DNA of 15,258 nt from Planctomycetaceae bacterium (GCA_031282385.1 JAITDV010000461.1:1-15258); one strand, 5' to 3'; shown: positions 1 to 7,312, counted from the stretch's first letter. Notes: generated from the letters alone by a model not told the origin. Numbers and translations: made by a program.

Positions 1-116
1 TCTTCTTATTCCCCTCCTTCGGAGGGGTTAGGGGTGGTCTCGGAGGAGTTAAAGGCGGTTTTTCGTTGTAGGTTTTTTGTTGTGTTGATGTATTTTTAGG
101 TTAGAGAAAAGGTCTA
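1..116 (-). repeat. Repeat family A, copy A1 (left-truncated)
   Basis: Right part of a MITE-like element cut by the window start. It ends in AGGTTAGAGAAAAGGTCTA, the inverted form of the terminus that starts copies A2 and A4. It contains the CCCCTCC-TTC-GGAGGGG hairpin and the same T-rich interior as A2 and A3. The terminal TA lies at 115-116. No coding potential is visible. Confidence 0.85.
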
Positions 117-247
117 TTGAACGCAAACGTAGGCGGAAACTTCATCGCTAACTTTAACCGGCTAGACTCTCTTACCAATAGTTGCTACAATTCTCATTCG
201 TGTTGCGATTCATTTCGTTTACAAAATAACACGGTTAAAATAGACAA

Positions 248-504
248 ATGAAAAAAACATCTCCCTTATCAGTTAAAAAACCGCAACGAAAAAAAATACA
301 ACCGCCAATATTCATGACGAGTTTGTTCGTGCGGTGTTTGCCAATCTTGAACTCGTTATTGAGTTCCTGAAACTTTATGTCGGAAAAACTCGTGAAGGTC
401 GAAAATTGCTAAAGGTAACTTCTAAAAACCTATTTTTGACAGAATTGTCAAAACTTTCAGGATTGACGAGTTTAGACAATAAATTCAGTTTATCAACGAA
501 TTGA
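248..504 (+). pseudogene. Decayed Rpn/YhgA-type PD-(D/E)XK nuclease (transposase-like) N-terminal remnant
   Basis: An ATG at 248 opens a lysine-rich N-terminus (MKKTSPLSVKKPQRKK) that reaches a run of eight A at 289-296. The frame then shifts. In the frame starting at 307 the DNA reads NIHDEFVRAVFANLELVIEF, which resembles the start of Rpn/YhgA family proteins (HD-x-F-hydrophobic, then a helix with E-x-F-L). Such proteins are usually around 300 residues. Here only about 55 codons look family-like before the frame enters repeat C1 at 417 and stops at 502-504. I read it as a dead fragment: a frameshift in the A8 run plus loss of the rest, with C1 inserted or fused. Family assignment rests on a short motif and is moderate at best. 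Confidence 0.45.
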
Positions 505-576
505 CACAAATTTGCACAAATTATTTAATTCGTGATCTTTCTTGAAAATTTGTGGACAAAATGAGTTTTGAGAAGT
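417..576. repeat. Repeat family C, copy C1
   Basis: About 160 bp bounded by near-perfect inverted ends: AACTTCTAAAAAC on the left and the complement of AACTTCTCAAAAC on the right. It is clearly similar along its length to 8193-8354, sharing for example CACAAATTATTTAATTCGTG. It is MITE-like, with no ORF and no evident target duplication. Confidence 0.75.
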
Positions 577-630
577 TTTATAAAGTTATGTTGTCAAAAA
601 AGTTGAGTGTGGAATTTTGATTTTAGAAAT

Positions 631-1089
631 ATGAGTATTATTGATCGAATAAATAATTTTAAGTTGCCCAAAAAACCTAAACAACCTGAAATCACGATAT
701 TGCTGGACGGGCGTGGCAGCAGACTTTACAATGTTGGTGATACTTTGGCTGGCAGTTATTGGTTTGACTCGGTTGGCGGAGACGAAATCCAAGCAGTAGA
801 AGTCTCAATCGTTTGGCTTACCGAAGGAAAAGGAAACGAAGATTTAGGTGTACACGCATTCTGGAGATGTTCAATTGACGATGGTGATTGGATTGATCCG
901 AGACGACCTGGTCGTTTTAGTACAATTTTGCCGCGTAGTCCTTTGTCGTATTGCGGCATACTGGTAAAAATCAGTTGGAAGGTTAGGGTCAGACTGTTTT
1001 TGGCGGACGGCAGAGAGACTGTTGAAGAAATTATTTTTCATTTGGGAAGTCTGCCGGATGTGAGGACTTTGAAGCCGATTGAGCTGTAA
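631..1089 (+). CDS. Conserved planctomycete hypothetical protein (possible arrestin-like beta-sandwich)
   Basis: The protein has 152 residues from the ATG at 631. A GTG at 607 would add eight residues, but neither start has a strong Shine-Dalgarno, so the start is uncertain. There is no signal peptide or membrane helix, so it is probably cytoplasmic. The sequence is rich in alternating hydrophobic residues. It shows a Y-N-V-G-D-T-L-x-G segment, an acidic WLTEGKGNEDLGVHAF stretch, an RPGRFSTILPRSPLSYCG stretch and then VKISWKVRVRLFL. I recognise this arrangement from uncharacterised planctomycete proteins. The pattern of paired strands and a late S-P-L-S-Y-x-G motif recalls arrestin/Spo0M-like sandwiches, but that is inference. 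It stands alone, between repeat C1 and a 537-bp non-coding gap. Function unknown. Confidence 0.8.
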   Translation: MSIIDRINNFKLPKKPKQPEITILLDGRGSRLYNVGDTLAGSYWFDSVGGDEIQAVEVSIVWLTEGKGNEDLGVHAFWRCSIDDGDWIDPRRPGRFSTILPRSPLSYCGILVKISWKVRVRLFLADGRETVEEIIFHLGSLPDVRTLKPIEL

Positions 1090-1626
1090 CGTTATTTTAC
1101 AACACGTATTATTGCGAAATCAAATTAAAAAAATAAAACCGCTTTCTAAATTTGACGAAACACTCCCTCTTGAACAAATTGTATTCTGATTTATACTCAT
1201 TGCCTTTCTTGTTCGTTGGTGCTAGCGGGCAAGCAGGTAAGGTAGTTAAACCTTAAACCAAATGTCGCTTTGAAATTCTTTAATCTTTATTCGTAAAATA
1301 GGTCTAACACTCGCAACCAACGTAAGATTGACGAAAATTAAAGTATAACTAAGTAATTGTTCAATAGTTGTGAAGTTTATTTTTCCGTCTCGTTACGGAC
1401 AACATGTTGGTAGAAAACAAAGTCGGTTACAAAAGCACGTCCTGTTAACGATGAAATATTGGTGAAGTCAAGTAACGCTTTACCAAAATTGTATTTTTAT
1501 GGGCGTGATTATTTATTGTGTTGTTTTTTTATTAACGTATTGTTCATGCCGGGGCAGATATATTTATTGTCGCAAAAATAATTACTGAATAACTACATAA
1601 ACAAATTTAATTTGAAAGGAGAATTT
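1090..1626. other. Non-coding gap between hypothetical protein and rpsU
   Basis: AT-rich stretch with no credible ORF. The segment around 1195-1260 has weak resemblance to the core of repeat family B (GGGCAAGCAGGTAAG) and may be an eroded copy. A small hairpin TCCGT/ACGGA lies at 1384-1399. The rpsU promoter must lie here but I cannot place it with confidence. Confidence 0.5.
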
Positions 1627-1842
1627 GTGGTAAAACTTACACTCAGAGATAAAGAAACAGTTCAAGAAGCAGTTCGCCGTTTTCGGAAACTGGTAGAAAG
1701 AAGCGGGCTTAAAAAAGAAATGAGACGCAGAGAATATTTTGAGAAACCAAGCGAAGTCAAACGTCGTGCAAGATTGCGTGCTATTCGCCGTAATTTGATG
1801 ATGATAAAACTTGCACAAAATCCGCGACTGGCAACAATGTAA
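1627..1842 (+). CDS. rpsU: 30S ribosomal protein S21
   Basis: Small basic protein of 71 residues, a component of the 30S subunit. It has the S21 signature: VKLTLRDKETVQEAVRRFRK (N-terminal strand and first helix), then ERSGLKKEMRRREYFEKPSE (the conserved R-R-R-E-x-[YF]-E-K-P block), then a basic C-terminal helix. Length matches the family. I chose GTG at 1627 because AAAGGAG at 1615-1621 sits five bases upstream. A TTG at 1612 would place that Shine-Dalgarno inside the gene. The initiator is therefore GTG. It appears monocistronic: the nearest gene upstream ends more than 500 bp away and an 850-bp repeat-rich gap follows. No ribosomal protein neighbours are present. Confidence 0.95.
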   Translation: MVKLTLRDKETVQEAVRRFRKLVERSGLKKEMRRREYFEKPSEVKRRARLRAIRRNLMMIKLAQNPRLATM

Positions 1843-1874
1843 ACAAACAGCAGTTACAATTAAAATCACAAAAC

Positions 1875-1973
1875 ACTGTTCGTACTAAAAATTGCGTGGC
1901 ACAAGAGTATAAAAGCCTGCTTTTCGATATAATTAAGCAGGCGACGGCAAAGGGAAATTAAAGTGTTAATGGT
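1875..1973 (+). repeat. Repeat family B, copy B1
   Basis: About 99 bp. It starts with ACTGTTCGTACTAAAAATTG and contains the central palindrome GCCTGCTT...AAGCAGGC at 1915-1942. The right end (AATTAAAGTGTTAATGGT) is a degenerate complement of the left end. It begins 32 bp after the rpsU stop. Other copies: B2-B6. Confidence 0.85.
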
Positions 1974-2161
1974 TTAATAATTGCCAGGCAACTCACCGTA
2001 ATTCGGTTTTTTTAACGGAATTGTTTGGTGCAAGAGTGTACAGTGAACTTTAAACTTTTCGCTCAATATTTATTAATTGCAATGGGGATTGTTTTAAGAT
2101 ATGGCGAAATAACGAGAGTAGTTTAAATACTGTTTGCTATCGTGTATTGAAAACGTGAACT

Positions 2162-2203
2162 GCCGTCTGTCCGCATTATCAATGGGCGGCAGCGGCTTTT
2201 TTT
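2162..2203 (+). terminator. Strong rho-independent terminator
   Basis: GC-rich stem of about eleven pairs (GCCG, CTG, CCGC pairing with GCGG, CAG, CGGC, with two single-T bulges). The loop starts with ATTATCAATGG, and T7 at 2197-2203 follows the stem. It is the clearest intrinsic terminator in the window. The nearest upstream gene is rpsU, over 300 bp away, so it ends either a long rpsU transcript or an unannotated RNA from about 1980-2160. Confidence 0.75.
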
Positions 2204-2280
2204 GTAATGGGTTGGTTGCGGTTATATTTTGCATGGAGGTTAAGTTATTGTGATTGTCCTGCAAAACTTAAAACAATTAT

Positions 2281-2377
2281 ACTGCTCGTATTATAAATTG
2301 CGCGACTCAAAAGCGTAACAGCTTGCTTTCCGATAGGTTCGCAAGTGGCGGTAAACGAAGTTTAAAGAGTGAACAGT
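2281..2377 (+). repeat. Repeat family B, copy B2
   Basis: 97 bp. Left end is ACTGCTCGTATTATAAATTG and right end is TTTAAAGAGTGAACAGT, its approximate complement. The central palindrome is degenerate (GCTTGCTTTCC...GCAAGTGGC). Same orientation as B1 and B3. Confidence 0.85.
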
Positions 2378-2507
2378 TTAGAAAATTTCAAAAAACTGCG
2401 TATGTTCATTGTTGGAAAATTTTTTGTATTTTTGAGTTGTGGATTTTGAGAAGTGTTTGGTTTAAGTTGATAAACTTCATGAAGCGTGTTCAATATAATA
2501 TTTACAC

Positions 2508-2545
2508 AAATACACAAAATTCGAGTTTAATATTTTTGTGTATTT
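2508..2545. repeat. Perfect 12-bp inverted repeat
   Basis: AAATACACAAAA at 2508-2519 and its exact complement TTTTGTGTATTT at 2534-2545 form a hairpin with a 14-base loop. It lies between B2 and B3 in the gap before the FGGY gene. No T-run follows it. Role unknown. Confidence 0.7.
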
Positions 2546-2569
2546 GAATCGGAAAATAAACCTTCGTAT

Positions 2570-2667
2570 GCTGATCGTACTATAAATTGTGTGACTCAAG
2601 AGTGTGAAAGCCTGTTCTCCTAGTAGGTAAGCAGGTGTCGGTAAAGGGAATTTAAAGTGTGAGCAGT
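2570..2667 (+). repeat. Repeat family B, copy B3
   Basis: 98 bp. It starts GCTGATCGTACTATAAATTG and ends with TTTAAAGTGTGAGCAGT. The central hairpin is degraded. It ends 28 bp before the ATG of the FGGY gene, so the transcript leader or promoter of that gene probably includes it. Confidence 0.85.
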
Positions 2668-2695
2668 TTAAAATTATTATCAGTATCAAATTTCA

Positions 2696-4207
2696 ATGCA
2701 ATCAATATCATTACCTGCTGTTTTTATTGGCGTTCATATTGACGCGGCTCGTGTTAATGTTTCTGCGATTTCTGAAACGGGTGAGATTCTGGTAGAGGCG
2801 TTCTCTTCGTTTACTCCGCATAACCCGATAGGTTCACGAAAATATATTGAAATTAATCCCGAAATCTGGTGGGAATCAACCCGTATTGCCATCGTTAATA
2901 CAGTCAACCAACTTCGTACAAAAATTACAAGCCCGTCTCAATTAAAGGCGATTTCAGTTTGTTGTAATCCGGGTTCGCTTGTAATTGTTGATCGTGCCGG
3001 CAATCCCACAGGTCCCGCAATTTTATCTGAAGATGCACGTGCGATTGATCAAGTCAAAAGTCTGAATTATCACGGACAAGAACATTGTAATCGTATGGGA
3101 TTTCAATTTAAGCCGGATAGTCCGTTGGCTAAAATTTCGTGGTTCAAGGAGAATTTACCCGAAATTTACGAAAATATATGTTTTCTACACCAAGCTGATT
3201 ATATTGTCGGCAAATTAAAAGGCAAAGCAGATGTAACGGAATATTCACTTGCGATGAAAACGGGTTGTGATCTTGGTGAAGAAAATTGGCCTGATTGGCT
3301 TGATTATGACATGCATCTTGGTGTTCGGGACAAGTTGCCGCGTTTGGTTGCGCTTGGTGAAAAGGTGGGTACTTTGTCGCAAACGGCGTCTTCGGCAACC
3401 GGACTTCCTACAGGAATTGCCGTAGTAATGGGAACGACTTCGCAAACCGCGTCATTTCTGGCGTCAGGTGCGAGACATGCCGGCGATTTCAGTACCGTTT
3501 TACAAAAAGGAATGACAATAAGCGGCATTTCTACGCGAATGTTACGTGATCCTTTAGAACAAATGTTGGTTTACAAGTTGCCGGGCAACAAGTGGTTTTT
3601 CTCCGTAGAAAGTAAAACTGGGGCTGAGTGGATCAATGTATGGTTTGGTCAAGATTCGTTTAACGAACTTGAATTGCAGGCGAAGGAACTTTTGCCAACA
3701 ACTTATATTGCGTATCCGAATGTTACGAAGGGAGAGTTGTTTCCGTTTAACACGAATAGTGCGGAAGGATTCATTTCACCTGCAACGGATAACAAGTTGG
3801 CTCAATTTGCGTCGTGTTTACAAGGGACGGCGATGTTTGAGCGGTATTGTTATCAGAAGTTGGATGCAATGTCTAGTGCGCCGGATAGTCAAAGTACTAT
3901 TTCGAATGTGATTTCGTTGGGTGATATTTATTCGACGGGTGAATGGAGTGCGAGTGATATGTGGATGCAATGCCGTGCGGATGTTACTGGACGTGTTAAC
4001 AGACGTGTAGTTGGACATGGAGGAGCGGCGTTTGGGGCGGCGATGATTGCGGCAATGGGCGGATATTACAAGTCGCTGGAAGCTGCATCGGATAGAATGA
4101 TTTCTTCTGAAGCTATATTCTTGCCCAACTCGGAAACATCAACAATATACGCCGATCTCTATGCAAATTTCTGCACCCTCATGGGAGAACAAGGATATTT
4201 ATTGTAA
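2696..4207 (+). CDS. FGGY-family carbohydrate kinase homologue, predicted catalytically altered
   Basis: 503 residues, the usual FGGY length (xylulokinase/glycerol kinase fold, two actin-like ATPase domains). Family features include INPEIWWEST (54-63, the P-E-x-W-W block), SEDARAIDQ (111-119, the D-x-R-A block), PLAKISWFKENLPEIYE (143-159), DYIVGKLKGKADVTEYS (168-184) and a C-terminal region, ADVTGRV then FGAAMIAAMG (428-455). The expected catalytic motifs are changed. The N-terminal D-x-G-T phosphate-binding motif reads GVHIDAARV (12-20), with His at the usual Asp and no Gly-Thr. The G-G-G-D-x-A site holding the catalytic base reads MGTTSQTAS (245-253), with Ser/Thr for Asp. The frame is intact throughout, so this looks like a maintained pseudokinase or a strongly diverged enzyme. 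Substrate cannot be told. No Shine-Dalgarno precedes the ATG. No sugar-pathway genes are adjacent. Confidence 0.82.
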   Translation: MQSISLPAVFIGVHIDAARVNVSAISETGEILVEAFSSFTPHNPIGSRKYIEINPEIWWESTRIAIVNTVNQLRTKITSPSQLKAISVCCNPGSLVIVDRAGNPTGPAILSEDARAIDQVKSLNYHGQEHCNRMGFQFKPDSPLAKISWFKENLPEIYENICFLHQADYIVGKLKGKADVTEYSLAMKTGCDLGEENWPDWLDYDMHLGVRDKLPRLVALGEKVGTLSQTASSATGLPTGIAVVMGTTSQTASFLASGARHAGDFSTVLQKGMTISGISTRMLRDPLEQMLVYKLPGNKWFFSVESKTGAEWINVWFGQDSFNELELQAKELLPTTYIAYPNVTKGELFPFNTNSAEGFISPATDNKLAQFASCLQGTAMFERYCYQKLDAMSSAPDSQSTISNVISLGDIYSTGEWSASDMWMQCRADVTGRVNRRVVGHGGAAFGAAMIAAMGGYYKSLEAASDRMISSEAIFLPNSETSTIYADLYANFCTLMGEQGYLL

Positions 4208-4331
4208 CAAAAAATCAGGCAACTATTTATAACCGTCTATTTTGTAACAAATCAAATGTCGTAATGTTTCAGTGGATTTATTGTTTTGAGTCAATTGATA
4301 AATAAATCTATTTTGTAACTATTCATTAGCA

Positions 4332-4402
4332 GGATTCAATTGTTTAGGAAAAAGGGATTAGGAACGAAGCAGACAAAAAAACAGCGTTCTAGTAAACAAC
4401 CC
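4332..4402 (+). repeat. Repeat D, copy D1
   Basis: Similar to the complement of 8362-8449. Shared blocks are GGATTCAATTGTTT, GGAAAA, AGGAACG-AGC-GACAAAAAA, CAGCG and TAAACAACC. D1 lacks about a dozen bases present in D2. It abuts and slightly overlaps the left end of element E. Confidence 0.65.
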
Positions 4403-4567
4403 TTATTTATACAATCTCCCCTTAGTTGCAGACAACGCCCCAAAATGCGCCCTTATTCACTTATTTTTTCGATGGTGAAATTGAGACAACATCAAACAAA
4501 CATAGGGGCATAAGGGCGCGTTGGGGAGAAAAATTGGCTACTAAATGTAATTGACAAATAAGGGTTG
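4397..4567. repeat. Element E: 171-bp nested palindrome
   Basis: Outer ends are a perfect 12-bp inverted repeat, CAACCCTTATTT (4397-4408) and AAATAAGGGTTG (4556-4567). Inside are CTCCCC (4416-4421) with GGGGAG (4523-4528), CCCCAA with TTGGGG, and GCGCCCTTAT (4447-4456) with ATAAGGGCGC (4510-4519). The whole folds into one long interrupted hairpin. MITE-like; single copy here. Confidence 0.7.
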
Positions 4568-4621
4568 GAATATTAAAGCCGTTCGGAAAATTATGTTGTT
4601 CCGCGCGGATTATTGGGCTTG

Positions 4622-4639
4622 GGTAACTGAATAGTTACC
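4622..4639. other. Perfect palindrome GGTAACT-GAAT-AGTTACC
   Basis: Seven-bp perfect stem with a four-base spacer, between element E and repeat A2. Its core ACTGAATAGTTAC recurs immediately right of A2 (4851-4863), and ACTGAATAGTTA recurs in inverse after rpoB (12963-12974). This could be an operator-like site or a leftover repeat end. Confidence 0.45.
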
Positions 4640-4657
4640 GATTAAAAAAAACACGAC

Positions 4658-4851
4658 TAGACCTTTTCTCTAACCTAAAAATACATCAACGCAACAAAAA
4701 ACCTACAACGAAAAACCGCCTTTAACTCCTCCGAGACCACCCCTGACCCCTCCAAAGGAGGGGAATAAGAAGACGCCTCATTCGGAGGCGAATTATTCCC
4801 CTCCTTCGGAGGGGTCAGGGGTGGTCTCCTACAGGTTAGCGAAAAGGTCTA
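4658..4851 (+). repeat. Repeat family A, complete copy A2
   Basis: 194 bp with 19-bp terminal inverted repeats TAGACCTTTTCTCTAACCT and the complement of TAGACCTTTTCGCTAACCT (one mismatch). Both ends carry TA, as expected for a TA-target transposition mechanism such as IS630/Tc1-mariner-type MITEs. Inside is one 27-bp unit (4767-4793) between two CCCCTCC...GGAGGGG hairpins. It is opposite in orientation to A3. No ORF. Confidence 0.88.
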
Positions 4852-4881
4852 CTGAATAGTTACTAACATTAATCAAAATAT

Positions 4882-6057
4882 TTACGGTAGAGAGACGGCT
4901 TCTCCGCCGTTGATGCTGCCCATTGCGCCCCAAATGCCGAAAGGTGATTGTCCGGATTCGACACATTTGGCTGTCAACGCTGTTGCGCCGCCCCAATCTA
5001 TCGATTCAGTTACAAAACGAATCGAGCCGTCACACAACGCCACATTTACACCGTTGTTATGATATGAAGTTGCTGAAATTAATACGCCTCTTTGTGGTTC
5101 GCCTGTTGAAGCGTTGGCTTCGATATATGCGCCTCCCAATGTTTCATTTCTATCTCCGCGACGACAACTTGCACTGTTAGGCGGTAATATTGTTGCGAAA
5201 CCTGTGAAAATAGTTGCGCTGTCAAAAAGTCGCCGTCCTATTACATCCGCGGTAAGACCGGCTATCGACACATAATTGTAACCTGATACAGAATTGCGGC
5301 AAGTTTCAGCACGGAATACAACTGTCGGTGATTCGTTTATATTGGGCAAGTCGCTGTCAACCTGCTTAAAAATCCCGAACACCGATTCAACTCCATTGGC
5401 AGCAACGGCAGCTTCTGAAAAACAAATCGTGTTACTTGTACCATCGCCGATTGCATCAATGTTACGAGTAGAATCTCTGAAACCGGAAAATACGCCGCGT
5501 TTGTTTTCGCAAGAAGTAACTCCGGCTCGATCAGACCAATCACCGTTACATACACGATAGCTGGTTCGCATTACATCAGTTGGAGCTCTTGCCGTAAAAG
5601 TAAATAATGTGCTGTCCGACGGACAACCGACAATTGACGACAAATCCGCACATGTAACTCTGCCCCAATTTGTACCATTTCTACCGCCATTGTTATCCCA
5701 AGGTTCTCTAGTCTGATAATTTGCCTGAAACAAATCAAACAACGCAGTCTGTTCTAAAAACGGTAACATCGGCATAAACGCACTGAAACGGTAATCTGTC
5801 CTTCCGTACTTGTTGACGCCGGCAGGTAAATATCCGGCAACATCATGATGATTGTGTGTTGCTAGTACGAGTTGTTTAAGTTTCACTTGGCAAGCGGAAC
5901 GGCGGGACGCTTCTCGTGCTGCCTGTATTGCAGGAAGTAACAACGCGATCAAAATTCCAATTATCGCGATCACTACCAGCAACTCCACTAATGTAAAACC
6001 CGATTTTTTGTTACAAAAAATCTCACAAATAATTTTACTGATAAAATTTTTGTTCAT
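4882..6057 (-). CDS. DUF1559 prepilin-like protein (no G tract)
   Basis: 391 residues. It starts with a 20-residue basic leader ending S-G, then FTLVELLVVIAIIGILIALL (21-40), a type IV prepilin-type signal. A prepilin peptidase would cut between G20 and F21, leaving Glu at mature position 5. Next come the typical LLPAIQAAREASRRSACQ segment, a long variable region, and near the C-terminus H-NNGVNVALC-DG, the H-x9-DG motif of this planctomycete family. Ends WGAMGSINGGEAVSLP. Function in the family is not established; surface or pseudopilus-like display is inferred. AGGAG lies nine bases before the ATG. It is the last of three minus-strand genes, 99 bp after the upstream DUF1559 stop, so probably co-transcribed. 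It is the in-frame counterpart of the two G-tract genes. Confidence 0.93.
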   Translation of the reverse strand: MNKNFISKIICEIFCNKKSGFTLVELLVVIAIIGILIALLLPAIQAAREASRRSACQVKLKQLVLATHNHHDVAGYLPAGVNKYGRTDYRFSAFMPMLPFLEQTALFDLFQANYQTREPWDNNGGRNGTNWGRVTCADLSSIVGCPSDSTLFTFTARAPTDVMRTSYRVCNGDWSDRAGVTSCENKRGVFSGFRDSTRNIDAIGDGTSNTICFSEAAVAANGVESVFGIFKQVDSDLPNINESPTVVFRAETCRNSVSGYNYVSIAGLTADVIGRRLFDSATIFTGFATILPPNSASCRRGDRNETLGGAYIEANASTGEPQRGVLISATSYHNNGVNVALCDGSIRFVTESIDWGGATALTAKCVESGQSPFGIWGAMGSINGGEAVSLP

Positions 6058-6156
6058 ATCTAAATCTCCTAATGGTTAAATTTGAAAGTTACGCAACCTG
6101 AAAAAATATTCAAGTTACAAATAAACGACAACAAACAGTAAAGAAATTTGAATCAG

Positions 6157-7279
6157 TTATTGTTCTGAGTAGGGTAAAACTGATTTACCCATTGCCCAAG
6201 CAGAACCCATTTCGCTCCATACTTTCCAAGAAACGTTGTTGTTTGTGAAAGACACAGAAGCGTCGCCCATAGAAACATTCACACCGCCAGGATGATAACT
6301 ACGGGCAGCCTGATTATCATCTTGAGTGTTACCTCCGTTGAAACATGGTGCAGGTTTACACGTTGCACAACAGACACTTGACGGATTCCAGCCTCCTGCA
6401 AGTTGACCTATATAATCTGAAACAGAAGTATTGGGTGTACCAAAATATGTCGAATAATATGGCAAACCGTCATCGTTTAATACATCGCCGCGAAATGAAT
6501 AGTCAGTATCACGGACAGGTAAAAATGCTTCCGACATGCACATCGTATTTGACAAACCATCTTTAATATCAGACAGATTTATTTCAACATTGTATGTAAA
6601 CATTGAACCGCGCCACATTGAACCGTAGAGACCATTAGTTTGATAAGCGGTATTGGTCAAAATTACCTGATTGTAAGGAGTCCCCAATGACGTATTACCT
6701 GTTCTATTTTTTGTTCCGTGTCCTACGCAGACAACATAATTGCCTCTTGCACGATTATCACCTGGGACGATGACAGATTTTTGTCGTGTTTCGGACGGGC
6801 AATAATAGATGGATAGAGTTGCTCTGATAAGGGCGTTGTTCGGCGCAGCATAGAAAGCAGACGTGTAAACGTATTGGCTTGCCAAGGGGCCTTGTTCAAT
6901 AAAGGGCCAAAGATAAACTATCCACGTGCTGCGCGGCAACGTTCCAATAGAAGTAACGGAACCATTTCTTGACGCGCCGACTGGGAGCATTCCTTTTTTC
7001 GCATCGGCATGATTGTGCATTGCGAGCGCGTATTGACGCAACTTATTTTGACAAGACGCTCGCCGAGATGCTTCACGGGCTGCTTGAACGGCGGGAAGAA
7101 GAATCGCAATCAAAACTCCAATGATTGCAATGACGACGAGAAGTTCTACAAGAGTAAAAGCCGATTTCGGGTTTCTACCTACCCCCCCCCCCCCCGCCTA
7201 TTTTAACATATTGTAAAGATACGCAATTTTCAGCACCATTTGCGAATCTTAAATCCGACATTTTCAATGAGTTTTTCAT
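6157..7279 (-). CDS. DUF1559 prepilin-like protein, frameshifted at a G14 tract (putative phase-variable)
   Basis: The ATG at 7279 has an excellent AAAGGAG eight bases upstream. It opens a 28-codon leader ending QYVKIG, then runs into 14 G (7195-7182 read on the minus strand). As given, translation stops at TAG 7177-7175 after 34 residues. One G fewer (or two more) joins the leader to VGRNPKSAFTLVELLVVIAI and the rest of the gene, giving 373 residues with 13 G. The prepilin cleavage position has Ala rather than Gly (SA|FTLVE, residues 39-44 of the joined frame). The mature part has AAREASRRASCQ, and near the end H-PGGVNVSMG-DA, with Ala in place of the usual Gly of H-x9-DG. The leader is longer than usual for a prepilin signal. 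The lipoprotein gene lies upstream, separated by repeat B4. An assembly error in the tract is the main alternative. Confidence 0.88.
7182..7195 (-). repeat. G14 homopolymer in the DUF1559 leader (putative switch)
   Basis: Fourteen C on the plus strand, so fourteen G on the coding strand, in otherwise AT-rich DNA. It starts at coding base 85 after the ATG and directly follows ATGTTAAAATAGGC. Its length sets the reading frame: 13 or 16 G would be in frame, 14 is not. Confidence 0.9.
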
Positions 7280-7312
7280 TTGAAATCTCCTTTGTAAAGT
7301 TTTGGGTTTTAA

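Noticed and set aside
2323..2547. 74-codon plus-strand frame between B2 and B3
   Set aside because: It starts inside repeat B2 and runs through the 2508-2545 palindrome, so it is a by-product of repeats.
4658..4851. Family A as an insertion sequence with its own transposase
   Set aside because: Complete copies are 194-248 bp with no ORF, so they can only be non-autonomous.
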